From Nocardioides turkmenicus (GTDB lineage Bacteria > Actinomycetota > Actinomycetes > Propionibacteriales > Nocardioidaceae): 64,000 nt of DNA. Below the pieces are notes generated by a model, which saw nothing but the letters and a program-made list of their open reading frames with translations, searched no databases and was not told the DNA's origin. This document shows, in pieces, positions 7,482 through 17,197 of this stretch. The translations under genes were made by a program, and so were the position numbers. The DNA is taken from the NCBI RefSeq assembly GCF_011045035.1, contig NZ_JAALAA010000021.1:27616-91615 (forward strand), read 5' to 3'. Every line of letters begins with the position of its first letter. Within the stretch, counting starts at the first letter, position 1.

Positions 7482-8731
7482 TCAGCCGATCCGCCGACGG
7501 GCCAGCTCTGCCAGCTTGGCCTGGTCGATCCCGGCCAGCCGCTCGACCTCGTCGGCCGCAACAGCACCGCACTCGACCCCGCGCAGCACGAACGCGGCGA
7601 GCGCGGCAGCGGTGGCCGGCTCGTCCAGGTAGCTGGACGAGCCGCCGTGGACGTACGCCCGCAGCCGGGCGGAGGCGACCTCGAGCCCGTCCCGGAAGAA
7701 CGCGTACGTCGCGATGTAGCGGCTGGGCAGCTGGGCCGGGTGCAGGTCCCAGCCCTGGTAGATCCCGCGCGCGAGCGAGCGACTCACCAGTCGCGCGTGG
7801 AGCTGCCAGGCCGAACGTACGGCCGACGCGTCTCCGACCGGGAGCACGTTCGTCGAGCCGTCCGAGACGAAGACGCCGGTGCCGGCCGCGGCCACCTGCA
7901 TCACGTCCTTGGCGTGGTCGGCGACCGGGTGCTCCATGCTCTGGTGGGCAGCGGCCACCCCGAGCGACGCCGAGTAGTCGTACGTCCCGTAGTGCAGACC
8001 CATGACGCGACCGTCACCGGCGGCGATCATCCGGGCGACCAGCGCGGTCCCGTCGGACCCGAGGATCGCCTGCGGCGTCTCGACCTGGATCTCGAACCGC
8101 AGGCTTCCGGCCTCGATCCCGTGGACCGCCTCGAGCGCGGACAGCGCCGTGACCATGGCAGTGACCTGCTCGACCGAGGTCACCTTGGGCAGGGTGATGA
8201 CGAAACCGCCACTCAGGCCGCCCGCCTGAGCGAGCGCGTCCAGGAAGAGATCGAGCGTACGCAGCCCCCGATGCCGCGTCGGAGCCTCGAACGACTTGAT
8301 CCGGATGCCGTGGAACGGCGGCGCCGAACCGTCACGGACGGTGGCCGCGAGCGCCTCGGCAGCCGCCACGACCGCAGCGTCCTCGTCGGCGTCGGGCCGG
8401 GAACCGTAGCCGTCCTCGAAGTCGATCCGCAGGTCCTCGACAGGCTCGGCGGAGAGCTTGGCGCGCACCCGGTCGTGGATCGCATCGACCAGGTCGGGCG
8501 CCAGGTCGAACACGGACACGATCTCGGCCGCCGAGCCCCCGAACTCATCCAGCACGGCGACAGATTCGGCCGACCACTCCGCGACCGTCTTGTCGGTGTA
8601 GCGGTCGCCCGGGACGTAGACCGTGTGCACCGGCTGGCGTACGCCACGGTCCCCCGGATAGTCAGCCGCCAGCGCCGCGTCGGCGCCGGCGAGAACCGAG
8701 TCGAGCCTCGCGGCAAGCTCCTCCAGGTGGC

Positions 8732-8735
<4 letters not shown>
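7482..8735 (-). CDS. DUF6986 / HpcH-HpaI aldolase-citrate lyase-like protein
   Basis: 417-residue protein of the TIM-barrel citrate-lyase/aldolase superfamily, a group often mis-named phosphoenolpyruvate kinase in actinobacteria. LRIDFEDGYGSRPDADED carries the acidic metal-binding pattern, and LRFEIQVETPQAILG has the conserved Glu region of HpcH/CitE enzymes. The open frame extends upstream over malate synthase, but the ATG at 8735 overlaps the malate synthase stop by 4 bases and gives MSHLEELAARLDSVL, so I use it. Coupling to malate synthase suggests a C-C lyase or CoA-ester step linked to glyoxylate; the reaction is not established from sequence. Confidence 0.8.
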
Positions 8736-10330
<1,595 letters not shown>

Positions 10331-10369
10331 CCTCCCAGGGCACAGATTTCCTTTGAATGGATTCTTCTT

Positions 10370-10457
10370 TCCGCATTGCGGATATTAATCCGGGGCGACC
10401 AGGGGCGCAACCAGCCGGATTTCCTCTACACGACGCTAGACTTCCGTCATTCGGAAG
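10370..10457. promoter_or_regulatory. Cluster of CGGA-type inverted repeats between aceB and the IclR gene
   Basis: Three short dyads: 10370-10382 TCCGCA-T-TGCGGA, 10379-10392 CGGAT-ATTA-ATCCG, and 10441-10457 CTTCCG-TCATT-CGGAAG. The last ends 8 bases before the IclR ATG. Likely binding sites of the divergently encoded IclR protein for itself and aceB. The uraD upstream region contains a similar dyad plus the string TTCCGCATAGCG, which matches TTCCGCATTGCG here at 11 of 12 bases on the opposite strand. Confidence 0.55.
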
Positions 10458-10465
10458 TCACCACC

Positions 10466-11251
10466 ATGAGATCGGGAGTCCAGGTGAGCGAGAACGAGAA
10501 GGCGCCGAAGGCACGCGCCGGTGCCGTGCAGTCGATCGAGCGTGCATTCGCGCTGTTGGAGACGATGGCCGACGCCGGCGGCACCATGGGGCTCTCCCAG
10601 CTCGCCGCCGCCTCCGGCCTGCCACTGCCGACGATCCACCGTCTGGTGCGCACCCTCGTCGACCTGGGCTATCTCCGCCAGGAGGCCAACCGTCAGTACG
10701 TCCTCGGCCCCAAGCTGATCCGGCTCGGCGAGAGCTCCTCCCGCATGCTCAGCACCTGGGCCCGCCCCCACCTCGCGCGGCTCGTCGACGAGGTCGGCGA
10801 GTCGGCCAACCTGGCGATGCTCGACGGCGACCAGATCGTCTACGTCGCCCACACCGAGTCGCGCCAGTCGATGCGGATGTTCACCGAGGTCGGCCGCCGG
10901 GTCTCCCCGCACTGCACGGCCGTCGGCAAGGCGATCCTCGCCGACATGGCTCCCGACCAGGTCCGCGACATCCTGCGCCGCACCGACATGGTCCCCTACA
11001 CCTCGACCACGATCACCTCGCGCGAGGACTATCTGGACCAGCTCGAGCAGGTCCGCGACCGTCGCTACGCCATCGACGAGGGCGAGCAGGAGGCAGGCGT
11101 ACGCTGCGTCGCCGTCGCCGTCCCCGACTATGCGCCACGCCTGGCGATGTCGATCAGCGGGCCGACCGGCCGGATGACCGACGAGCTCATCGAGCGCGCC
11201 GTCCCGCTGCTCACCGAGGCCGGCAAGCAGCTCGCCGCCGACCTCGCCTGA
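10466..11251 (+). CDS. IclR-family transcriptional regulator (AllR/GclR-like)
   Basis: 261-residue IclR-type regulator. The N-terminal winged helix includes AFALLETMADAGG and ASGLPLPTIHRLVRTLVDLG; the C-terminal effector domain contains VSPHCTAVGKAILADM and ITSREDYLDQLEQVRDRRYAID, patterns of AllR-like members that sense glyoxylate or allantoin-type ligands. The frame is open for about 1.6 kb upstream, but protein similarity begins only near the ATG at 10466. A GTG at 10484 with GGGAG six bases upstream would remove the first six residues. It diverges from malate synthase, which it probably controls. Confidence 0.9.
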   Translation: MRSGVQVSENEKAPKARAGAVQSIERAFALLETMADAGGTMGLSQLAAASGLPLPTIHRLVRTLVDLGYLRQEANRQYVLGPKLIRLGESSSRMLSTWARPHLARLVDEVGESANLAMLDGDQIVYVAHTESRQSMRMFTEVGRRVSPHCTAVGKAILADMAPDQVRDILRRTDMVPYTSTTITSREDYLDQLEQVRDRRYAIDEGEQEAGVRCVAVAVPDYAPRLAMSISGPTGRMTDELIERAVPLLTEAGKQLAADLA

Positions 11252-11261
11252 GACTCGCGGG

Positions 11262-11639
11262 TCAGCCACCGCCGTACGGGACCGTGATGATCTCGAGGTT
11301 GTGGCCGTCGGGGCTCTCCCAGTAGACGCCACGGCCACCGTCGTTGTGGTTGATCCGGCCCTCCTGACGGTGGAACGGGTCGGCCCAGTAGGTGATGCCG
11401 CGCTCGGTGATCCGCCCGAAGATCTCGTCGAACTCGGTCTCGGACACCTTGAACGCATAGTGCTGCGGCCGGAAGTCGCGGTCCTCCACCACATCGAGAC
11501 TGACCTGGTTGGACAGCTCGACGATCCGGAACGGGCCGTAGACCTGAGCCTCCGGCAGCCCGAGGATCTCGGTCAGATGGGTCGCCATCGCTTCCCGGTC
11601 GGAGGCGTGGACGATCGTGTGGTTCAGCTCGACGCTCAT
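11262..11639 (-). CDS. VOC (glyoxalase/dioxygenase fold) family protein
   Basis: 125-residue single vicinal-oxygen-chelate domain protein of the glyoxalase-I/bleomycin-resistance superfamily. The paired beta-alpha-beta modules show ELNHTIVHASDREAMA at the start and GRGVYWESPDGHNLEIITV at the end; His and Glu in these positions are the usual metal ligands (H7 region and E119 region). The substrate cannot be told. It converges tail-to-tail with the IclR gene, 10 bases apart, and its ATG at 11639 is clear. Confidence 0.85.
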   Translation of the reverse strand: MSVELNHTIVHASDREAMATHLTEILGLPEAQVYGPFRIVELSNQVSLDVVEDRDFRPQHYAFKVSETEFDEIFGRITERGITYWADPFHRQEGRINHNDGGRGVYWESPDGHNLEIITVPYGGG

Positions 11640-11758
11640 CGGGATCTCCTGTCTCGCTTCCCTACGACTCTAGGTCGCCGACAGGGCGTTGCCGACCGCA
11701 ATTCGTGGTACGTATTGCTGTCTACGGGTCACGTCGACCCGGGATCTCGGGAGATTCC

Positions 11759-12547
11759 ATGTTGCGCACCAGCCACAGCCTGCACCGCCGCGCGCTGCTC
11801 CAGGGCGCCGCCGTCGTCGCGGGGCTCACCGCTCTGTCGTCGTCCGCGGGCGCCTCCGCCACCTCCACCACCTCCGCCGGCGGGCCGGGGTCGCGCCAGA
11901 GCCCGATCCGGATCCGCCCCAGCACCACCGAGCCGGCCCACCTCCCCACCCTGCACGTCCACTACCCCCACGACGCCACGGTCACCATGACGTACGTCCG
12001 TGAGGACGCCGACGAGCCCGACGGCTGCACGGTGCGCGGCGACGAGGAGACCGTACGCGCCGAGCTCCCGCCCGGGGTCGGGTCGCTCACGGTGGCTGGT
12101 GTGACGTACGGCTTGAGGCAGTTCCACTGGCACACCCCGAGCGAGCATCTCGTCGTCGCGCGGGAGTATCCGATCGAGATGCACTTCGTGCACCAGGACT
12201 CCTCCGGCCACACGCTGGTCGTCGGCGTCTGGGTCACCCCCGGCCCGACCAACCGGACCCTCGGCCACCTCTACGACCACCTGGTCTCGGAGTGCACCGC
12301 CGACGACCCGGTCGGCCACATCGACGTCGGTGCCCTCCTGCCCCGCCGGCACACGTCCTACCGCTACGACGGTTCCCTGACGACCGCGCCCTACACCGAA
12401 GGCGTCCAGTGGGTCATGCTCACCGACCCCATCACCGCCTCACCCCGCCAGATCGACCGCTTCCGCGCCATGTTCCCGACCGGCAACCGCCGTGACGTTC
12501 AGGACCTCAACGGCCGGGTGGTCCGCACCGACCGCGGGCCCTTCTAG
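11759..12547 (+). CDS. Exported alpha-class carbonic anhydrase
   Basis: 262-residue carbonic anhydrase interconverting CO2 and bicarbonate outside the cytoplasm. A Tat-type signal (HRRALLQGAA, Arg-Arg at residues 10-11, then a hydrophobic stretch ending ASA) precedes the domain. Alpha-class features are QSPIRI, QFHWHTPSEH with two zinc His at about 123 and 125, and EMHFVHQ with the third at about 142. The C-terminus NRRDVQDLNGR is the normal family end. An in-frame GTG at 11705 would put 18 residues before the signal and is unlikely. Its last 108 bases overlap, antisense, the 3' end of the following hydrolase gene. Confidence 0.92.
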   Translation: MLRTSHSLHRRALLQGAAVVAGLTALSSSAGASATSTTSAGGPGSRQSPIRIRPSTTEPAHLPTLHVHYPHDATVTMTYVREDADEPDGCTVRGDEETVRAELPPGVGSLTVAGVTYGLRQFHWHTPSEHLVVAREYPIEMHFVHQDSSGHTLVVGVWVTPGPTNRTLGHLYDHLVSECTADDPVGHIDVGALLPRRHTSYRYDGSLTTAPYTEGVQWVMLTDPITASPRQIDRFRAMFPTGNRRDVQDLNGRVVRTDRGPF

Positions 12548-13453
12548 AGCCTGGGTGAAGAACGCATCCATCCGCTCGACAGCCGCGCCGACGTACGGCT
12601 CCCTGTCGTACAGGTCCACGTGGCTCGCGCCCTCGACCCAGAAGACCTCCTTCGGCCCGACCGCTCGCTGGAAGGCGTCGATCGTCATCCAGGCCGTCTC
12701 GGCGCGGGTGCCGACGATCATGAGCAGCGGTCGCTGCCCGATCAGCGGAACCTGCACGAACGCGTCGAACGTCGCCATCTTGTCGACGCTCGTCCAGTCG
12801 AACGCCTTGGCGGCGCGCTCGTGGTCGGCACGCGGGGTGCAGTAGTAGTCGAAGCCCTCGACCGCATGCTCCCCGCCGAGCGCTCGCGCCTCGTCCGCGG
12901 TCGCCGGGAAGAGCGGAAGCATCCCGGGATCCTCGCCATGGGCACGGGCGGTACGGGCGGCCGCCGCGCCGTCGAGCATCGCCTGGAACACCGCCGGGTC
13001 CTGGGTGCCGTTGGCGCCGAGACGGAACTGGCGGGCGACATCAGCGGCGCTGACCGTCGCGAGCGCCTTGATCCGCTTGTCACTGGCCGTCGCCGGGAGC
13101 GAGTAGCCACCCGACGCGCAGATGCCGAGCAGTCCGATTCGTTCGCCGTCCACCTCGGGCCGGGTGGTCAGGAACGACACTGCCGCCTTCATGTCCTCGA
13201 TGCGCTGAGCCGGGTCCTCGAGCCCGCGGGGAAGACCACCGCTGGCGCCCTGGTACGCGGCGTCATAGGCGACGGTCACGAAGCCCTGCTCGGCAAGGCG
13301 TGAGGCGTACAGGCCCGAAGCCTGTTCTTTGACCCCGGTCCCCGGGTGACCGACGACGATGGCGGGCGCCTTGGTGGCGCCTTCGGGGACGTAGAGGTGC
13401 GCAGCGATCTGGATCCCTGCGCTGTCGAACGTGACATCGAGCTTGGTGACCAT
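12440..13453 (-). CDS. Alpha/beta hydrolase (YcjY/dienelactone-hydrolase-like)
   Basis: 337-residue alpha/beta-hydrolase. The nucleophile elbow reads GICASGG near residue 108, with Cys at the usual nucleophile position, as in dienelactone hydrolase-like enzymes; GHPGTGVKEQ forms the oxyanion region, and GASHVDLYD carries the catalytic His. The start is the ATG at 13453 (MVTKLDVTF); upstream open sequence is not similar to the fold. About 35 residues after MDAFFTQAL are encoded antisense to the carbonic anhydrase gene and are probably a recent extension after loss of an earlier stop. Substrate unknown; the divergent XRE regulator may control it. Confidence 0.82.
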   Translation of the reverse strand: MVTKLDVTFDSAGIQIAAHLYVPEGATKAPAIVVGHPGTGVKEQASGLYASRLAEQGFVTVAYDAAYQGASGGLPRGLEDPAQRIEDMKAAVSFLTTRPEVDGERIGLLGICASGGYSLPATASDKRIKALATVSAADVARQFRLGANGTQDPAVFQAMLDGAAAARTARAHGEDPGMLPLFPATADEARALGGEHAVEGFDYYCTPRADHERAAKAFDWTSVDKMATFDAFVQVPLIGQRPLLMIVGTRAETAWMTIDAFQRAVGPKEVFWVEGASHVDLYDREPYVGAAVERMDAFFTQALEGPAVGADHPAVEVLNVTAVAGREHGAEAVDLAG

Positions 13454-13566
13454 GGGTCTCTCCTTCGTACAGGCGGCCGGTCCATCCGGTCCGCACCGGC
13501 GGGTTCGCCGCCGGCACACACCAAGTTCCACCGCTTCGAAGGAGCGCGAAAGCGGCCAGTATCTGC

Positions 13567-13590
13567 CTGGGAAGGTTTCTTCCCTCCCAG
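13567..13590. promoter_or_regulatory. Dyad in the hydrolase/XRE divergent promoter
   Basis: GGGAAG-GTTT-CTTCCC (13569-13584) is a perfect dyad, nested inside CTGGGA...TCCCAG arms (13567-13590). It lies in the 166-base divergent interval and is a plausible operator of the XRE regulator. Confidence 0.4.
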
Positions 13591-13619
13591 CGTTCCTGGG
13601 TTCCGTCCACAATGGGACC

Positions 13620-14498
13620 ATGAGCAACCCAGCCGTACCCGACGAGCTCGGAGCGTTCCTCAAAGCCTGTCGGGCACGCCTGACCCCCGGCGACGTGGGC
13701 CTGCCTGACCTGGGAAAACACCGCAAGGTCCGGGGCCTGCGCCGGGAGGAGGTCGCTTCCCTCGCGGTGATCAGCGTGGACTACTACACCCGTCTCGAGC
13801 AGGGACGGGTGAAGGCATCGGCCGCCGTCCTGGAGACGCTGGCACGCGCACTTCGGCTCGACGAGGACCAGCAGGCGTACCTGTACGAGATCGCGGGCAA
13901 GGTCGATGCGCTCCCCAGGCGACGGCGGACCACGCAGACGGTTCGCCCCGCCGCGCGCCGGCTGCTCGACCAGCTGACCGACACCCCCGCACTGGTCCTG
14001 GGGAGGCGGCTCCATGTCCTCGACTGGAATCAGGCCGCCACCGCGTTGTTCATCGACTTCTCGACGATCCCCGAACCGGACCGCAACTACATCCGTTTGA
14101 TGTTCACCCATCCGGACGTACGCGGACTGCATGCCCGCTGGGAACACGACGCCCGCGACGCCGTGGCCGCCCTGCGGATGGAGGCAGCGAAAGATCCGCA
14201 TGATCCCGACCTCGCCAAGCTCGTCGGCGAGCTCTCCGTGAGAGACCCCGACTTCCGTACGTGGTGGGCGGAACGGCACGTGAACTCCGCAGGCTCCGGG
14301 ACCAAGCACTACCACCACCCTGCGGTCGGTGAGCTGACCCTGGACTGCGACACCTGGCAGAGCCCTGACGGCTCCGGTCAGCGCCTGATGGTGCTCACCG
14401 CCCCCGCTGGCAGCCCGTCCGATGATCGCCTGCGCATCCTGACCTCGTGGCAGGCCGACGCCGACAATGCCAACGGATTTACAATCCGCTCCCAGTAG
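13620..14498 (+). CDS. XRE-family regulator with MmyB-like ligand-binding domain
   Basis: 292-residue regulator: an N-terminal helix-turn-helix (LRREEVASLAVISVDYYTRLEQGR, shown here only by its key LRREEVASLA and YYTRLEQGR segments, residues 42-65) and a C-terminal MmyB-like domain with LHVLDWNQAA and WWAERHV...HPAVGELTLD. This is a very common actinobacterial type that usually represses an adjacent, divergently transcribed enzyme gene, here the alpha/beta hydrolase. The ATG at 13620 follows TGGGACC. Its last codons (14473-14494) copy part of the tRNA-Tyr anticodon arm region found 950 bases downstream. Confidence 0.88.
   Translation: MSNPAVPDELGAFLKACRARLTPGDVGLPDLGKHRKVRGLRREEVASLAVISVDYYTRLEQGRVKASAAVLETLARALRLDEDQQAYLYEIAGKVDALPRRRRTTQTVRPAARRLLDQLTDTPALVLGRRLHVLDWNQAATALFIDFSTIPEPDRNYIRLMFTHPDVRGLHARWEHDARDAVAALRMEAAKDPHDPDLAKLVGELSVRDPDFRTWWAERHVNSAGSGTKHYHHPAVGELTLDCDTWQSPDGSGQRLMVLTAPAGSPSDDRLRILTSWQADADNANGFTIRSQ
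14473..14494. repeat. Partial copy of the tRNA-Tyr anticodon region
   Basis: ACGGATTTACAATCCGCTCC and two further bases match 21 of 22 positions of 15425-15446, inside the tRNA-Tyr gene and in the same orientation. It overlaps the last codons of the XRE regulator. This may be a recombination scar or attachment-site remnant bracketing the PPOX and MazG-like genes. Confidence 0.7.
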
Positions 14499-14504
14499 GA
14501 GTGC

Positions 14505-14918
14505 TCACCAGCCCAATGGACGCGTGTTGCCCAGCACCCGGGCCACGGTGATCTCGATGACCACACGCTCGGGGTTGGGTCGAGGCTGCTTGTAGCGCTC
14601 GGCGTACCGCCGCTCCGCCTCGGCCACCGACTCCTTGTCGTCCTTGACGACCGCGGTGCCCTCCAGCGTGCACCACCGCCGCCCGTCGACCTGACTGACC
14701 GCCACCTGCGCATCGGGCTCAGCCGCGCGTACGTTGCGCACCTTCTTGCTGGTGGCGCTGCTGATGACCCTGGCGATCCCGGTCTCCGGGTCGAACGTGA
14801 CCCCCACCGGCACGAGATGCGGGCTGCCGTCCGGGCGGCTCGTGGTCAGGAAGCAGACCCGCCGCTCCCGCCAGAACTCGTCGTTCTCGGCGGTGGTGGG
14901 AGTTGCGTCGACTGTCAT
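14505..14918 (-). CDS. PPOX-class (F420-type) oxidoreductase
   Basis: 137-residue split-barrel flavin/deazaflavin-binding protein of the pyridoxamine-5'-phosphate-oxidase superfamily. Signatures are VCFLTTSRPDGSPHLVPV, TSKKVRNVRAAEPDAQVAV and RRWCTLEGTAVV. In actinobacteria such proteins usually use F420 and reduce small quinones or related compounds; that cofactor is inferred from family practice. It converges closely with the XRE gene (6 bases) and is downstream of the MazG-like gene. Confidence 0.85.
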   Translation of the reverse strand: MTVDATPTTAENDEFWRERRVCFLTTSRPDGSPHLVPVGVTFDPETGIARVISSATSKKVRNVRAAEPDAQVAVSQVDGRRWCTLEGTAVVKDDKESVAEAERRYAERYKQPRPNPERVVIEITVARVLGNTRPLGW

Positions 14919-14944
14919 GGGTGCTCCTTCTCTGAGCCAAGGGG

Positions 14945-15274
14945 TCAGCGGTCATCACCGCTGCCACCGAGGGCGCCGCGCTGCTGACGATCGGCGAGCT
15001 TCTTGATGTTGAGCTCGGCGACGTCCGCGAGCGGAAGCCCGAAGTGGTCAGCGAGAACGGCCAGGTACCACAGTGTGTCGCCCAGCTCCTTGGCGAGATC
15101 ATCGCGGTCCCACTGAGCGAAGTCGCTGTCGTGGTCCCGGATGATCTTCTTCGCCTTCTCGGCGATCTCGCCCGTCTCTCCGACCAGCCCCAACAGCAGG
15201 TGGAACACCTCGTTGGGCGTGTCCTTCGTCGCCGCAGTCCGCAGCGCTGCCTGCTGGTAGGCGTTCAGGTCCAT
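14945..15274 (-). CDS. MazG-like nucleotide pyrophosphohydrolase
   Basis: 109-residue all-alpha MazG-like NTP pyrophosphatase. GLVGETGEIAEKAKK and ELGDTLWYLAVLA carry the acidic pattern (E-x2-E then E-x2-D) that binds magnesium in this superfamily. A house-cleaning or phage-associated role is possible; short single-domain forms like this occur in both. The start ATG at 15274 is well placed and 26 bases separate it from the PPOX gene. Confidence 0.85.
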   Translation of the reverse strand: MDLNAYQQAALRTAATKDTPNEVFHLLLGLVGETGEIAEKAKKIIRDHDSDFAQWDRDDLAKELGDTLWYLAVLADHFGLPLADVAELNIKKLADRQQRGALGGSGDDR

Positions 15275-15334
15275 GCCCGGAACCTATCGCGCGTCCGGCT
15301 GGCCTACGAGAACTCAGCCGCGGCGTCAGAGCGA

Positions 15335-15376
15335 AACGCCCCGGTGACCAGTGTTTGTGCTGGTCACCGGGGCGTT
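15335..15376 (-). terminator. Hairpin terminator downstream of tRNA-Tyr
   Basis: 17-bp perfect arms (AACGCCCCGGTGACCAG and its complement) with an 8-base loop, starting 10 bases past the tRNA 3' end on the minus strand. No T-tract, as is usual in high-GC actinobacteria. Confidence 0.8.
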
Positions 15377-15386
15377 CTCCCTGGTG

Positions 15387-15468
15387 TGGCAGGTGAAGGA
15401 TTCGAACCTTCGAAGGCAAAGCCGACGGATTTACAGTCCGCTCCCATTGGCCGCTCGGGCAACCTGCC
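15387..15468 (-). tRNA. tRNA-Tyr (anticodon GTA)
   Basis: 82-nt class II tRNA with long variable arm. The acceptor stem pairs GGCAGGT with ACCTGCC plus discriminator A; the anticodon loop reads CTGTAAA, giving GTA for tyrosine; the T arm contains GGTTCGAATCC. CCA is not encoded. It is followed by a strong hairpin. Confidence 0.97.
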
Positions 15469-15592
15469 TGGGTGCACCACGAATCATCGTGGTAGCGAAG
15501 AAACCATAGCGCAGGGGCTGGCGGCGTACGAAAACGGGACGAGGTCCTAGGGTGAGACACCACAGACTTGGTCAGAAACAGAGGAGAGAGTC

Positions 15593-16084
15593 ATGGCCGA
15601 CTCGTCGTTCGACATCGTGAGCAAGATCGACCGTCAGGAGGTCGACAACGCACTGAGCCAGACCGCGCGGGAGGTCGCGACGCGGTTCGACTTCAAGGGC
15701 ACCAACGCGTCGATCGAGTGGAGCGGTGAGCACGGGATCGAGATCTCCGCCTCCGCCGACGACCGCGCCAGCGCCGTCCTCTCGGTCTTCCAGGACAAGC
15801 TGATCAAGCGGAAGCAGTCGCTGAAGATCCTCGACGCGAGCGAGCCGCGTCAGTCGGGCCAGCAGTCGAAGATCTCGATCACGCTCAAGGAGGGCATCTC
15901 CTCCGAGGACGCGAAGAAGATCTCCAAGCTGATCCGCGACGAGGGCCCCAAGGGCGTCAAGGCGCAGATCCAGGGCGACGAGCTCCGCGTCTCCTCCAAG
16001 AAGCGCGACGACCTGCAGACCGTGATCTCGCTGGTCAAGGCGCAGGACTACGACTTCGCGGTGCAGTTCATCAACTACCGCTGA
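15593..16084 (+). CDS. YajQ-family nucleotide (c-di-GMP)-binding protein
   Basis: 163-residue YajQ family protein: two tandem ferredoxin-like halves. MADSSFDIVSKIDRQEVDNA, TRFDFKGTNASIEW, IRDEGPKGVKAQIQGDELRV and the end DYDFAVQFINYR are near-invariant signatures. Some homologues bind cyclic di-GMP and modulate gene expression; whether this one does is unknown. The ATG at 15593 follows GAGGAGAGAGTC, a strong ribosome site. The next gene begins 4 bases after its stop. Confidence 0.95.
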   Translation: MADSSFDIVSKIDRQEVDNALSQTAREVATRFDFKGTNASIEWSGEHGIEISASADDRASAVLSVFQDKLIKRKQSLKILDASEPRQSGQQSKISITLKEGISSEDAKKISKLIRDEGPKGVKAQIQGDELRVSSKKRDDLQTVISLVKAQDYDFAVQFINYR

Positions 16085-16088
16085 CCTC

Positions 16089-16583
16089 GTGGCCTACGAG
16101 GACCCGAGCGCCTCGGTCGAGATCGACGCCCCGATCGACGTGGTGTGGCGGGTGATGGTCGAGACCGACGAGTACGCCGCGTGGAACCCGTTCGTCGTCC
16201 GCGCCGAGACCGCGCAGCCGGCGGCGGTGGGCAACCCGATCATCCTGCACGTGACCTGGGCGAACGGTGGCCGCACGCGCTCACCGGAACGGATCTCGGC
16301 GGTCGACGCACCGGTGGTCGGCGAGGACGGGGTCGGGGTGGCGTACCTGGCCTATGTCTATGCGGGCTGGCCGGCGCGACTGGGCCTGGTCCGGGGCGTA
16401 CGTCACCAGCGGCTGACGCAGCGGCCCGGCGGGCCGACGCGCTACGAGACGGTCGAGGAGTTCTCGGGTCCGCTGGTCCGGCTGGCCGGTCCGGAGCGGG
16501 TCGCGGAGGGGTTCCGGCGTCACGCTGCCGCTCTCAAGGTGCGTGCCGAGACGCTCGCAAACGAAAGTGGACTTGACCACTAG
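16089..16583 (+). CDS. SRPBCC-domain protein
   Basis: 164-residue START/Bet v1-like hydrophobic-ligand-binding protein (polyketide cyclase type). The pattern ASVEIDAPIDVVWRVMVETDEYAAWNPF at the start, here noted by SVEIDAPIDVVWRVMV and YAAWNPF, is typical, and the C-terminal helix GFRRHAAALKVRAET closes the fold. GTG start at 16089, 4 bases after yajQ, so probably cotranscribed. Ligand unknown. The stop codon overlaps a palindrome that may control the next gene. Confidence 0.82.
   Translation: MAYEDPSASVEIDAPIDVVWRVMVETDEYAAWNPFVVRAETAQPAAVGNPIILHVTWANGGRTRSPERISAVDAPVVGEDGVGVAYLAYVYAGWPARLGLVRGVRHQRLTQRPGGPTRYETVEEFSGPLVRLAGPERVAEGFRRHAAALKVRAETLANESGLDH
16566..16581. promoter_or_regulatory. 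Palindrome upstream of the Rrf2 regulator
   Basis: AGTGG-ACTTGA-CCACT, inverted 5-bp arms, about 40 bases before the Rrf2 start. It shares the core GGACTT with the palindrome upstream of the sulfate-binding-protein gene (21022-21038), so both may be sites of the Rrf2 protein. Confidence 0.4.
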
Positions 16584-16622
16584 ATTGAGCGAAATTCTGC
16601 ATTCATCTGCAAGAATGTGTCC

Positions 16623-17081
16623 GTGCGAGTATCTGCCAAGTCCGACTACGCCCTCCGCGCCCTCATCGAGATGGCCGCGCGCGAGGACGGAAAAGCTGTC
16701 AGCGCCGAGGAGCTCGGCCGCGCCCAGGAGATCCCCCACGGGTTCCTGCAGGCGATCCTCGCCGACCTCCGCAAGGCCGGCGTCGTCATCTCACAGCGCG
16801 GGCAGTCGGGCGGCTGGCGCCTGGCCCGCAAGGCGTCGGACGTGTCCGTCGCCGACGTGATCCGCGCCGTCGACGGCCCGCTGGTCTCGGTCTACGGGCT
16901 GCGTCCCGAGGCGGTCACCTACAACGAGCGTGCCGACGTCCTCCAGCACGTGTGGATCGCCGCGCGCGACTCGCTGCGCGAGGTCTTCGAGAAGGTCTCG
17001 ATCGCCGAGCTCGCTTCTCGTGAGCTGCCCGACGAGGTCACCACCCGCTCCTCGCGCGAAGAGGCCTGGCTGCCTCACTGA
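16623..17081 (+). CDS. Rrf2-family transcriptional regulator (CymR-like)
   Basis: 152-residue Rrf2 winged-helix regulator (GTG at 16623 gives the family start RVSAKSDYALRALIEMAA; a GTG at 16617 would add two residues). Recognition helix region GRAQEIPHGFLQAILADLRKAG (seen at residues 31-52) and the wing QRGQSGGWRLAR are clear. No cysteine cluster like that of IscR or NsrR is visible, so an iron-sulfur cluster is unlikely and a CymR-like sulfur-metabolism role fits. It converges with the sulfate ABC transporter operon, which it probably regulates. Confidence 0.88.
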   Translation: MRVSAKSDYALRALIEMAAREDGKAVSAEELGRAQEIPHGFLQAILADLRKAGVVISQRGQSGGWRLARKASDVSVADVIRAVDGPLVSVYGLRPEAVTYNERADVLQHVWIAARDSLREVFEKVSIAELASRELPDEVTTRSSREEAWLPH

Positions 17082-17110
17082 TCATCCACGGAGTGAGACC
17101 CGGGCCGTGA

Positions 17111-17188
17111 CTGGACGGGCACTTCGTGGACTGGACGGGCGTTTCAGTGCCCGTCCAGCCCAGGGATACCCGGTCGACCGGGTATCCC
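17111..17188. terminator. Two strong hairpins between Rrf2 and cysA
   Basis: CTGGACGGGCACT (17111-17123) pairs with AGTGCCCGTCCAG (17146-17158); a second CTGGACGGGC at 17131-17140 can compete for the same partner. Next, 17163-17188 is a perfect 26-bp palindrome with 13-bp arms beginning GGGATACCCGGTC. Placed between converging genes, these look like a bidirectional terminator. Confidence 0.8.
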
Positions 17189-17197
17189 AACGGCCCC

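Noticed and set aside
14473..14494. Second tRNA gene
   Set aside because: Only 22 bases match; no acceptor, D or T arm around them.
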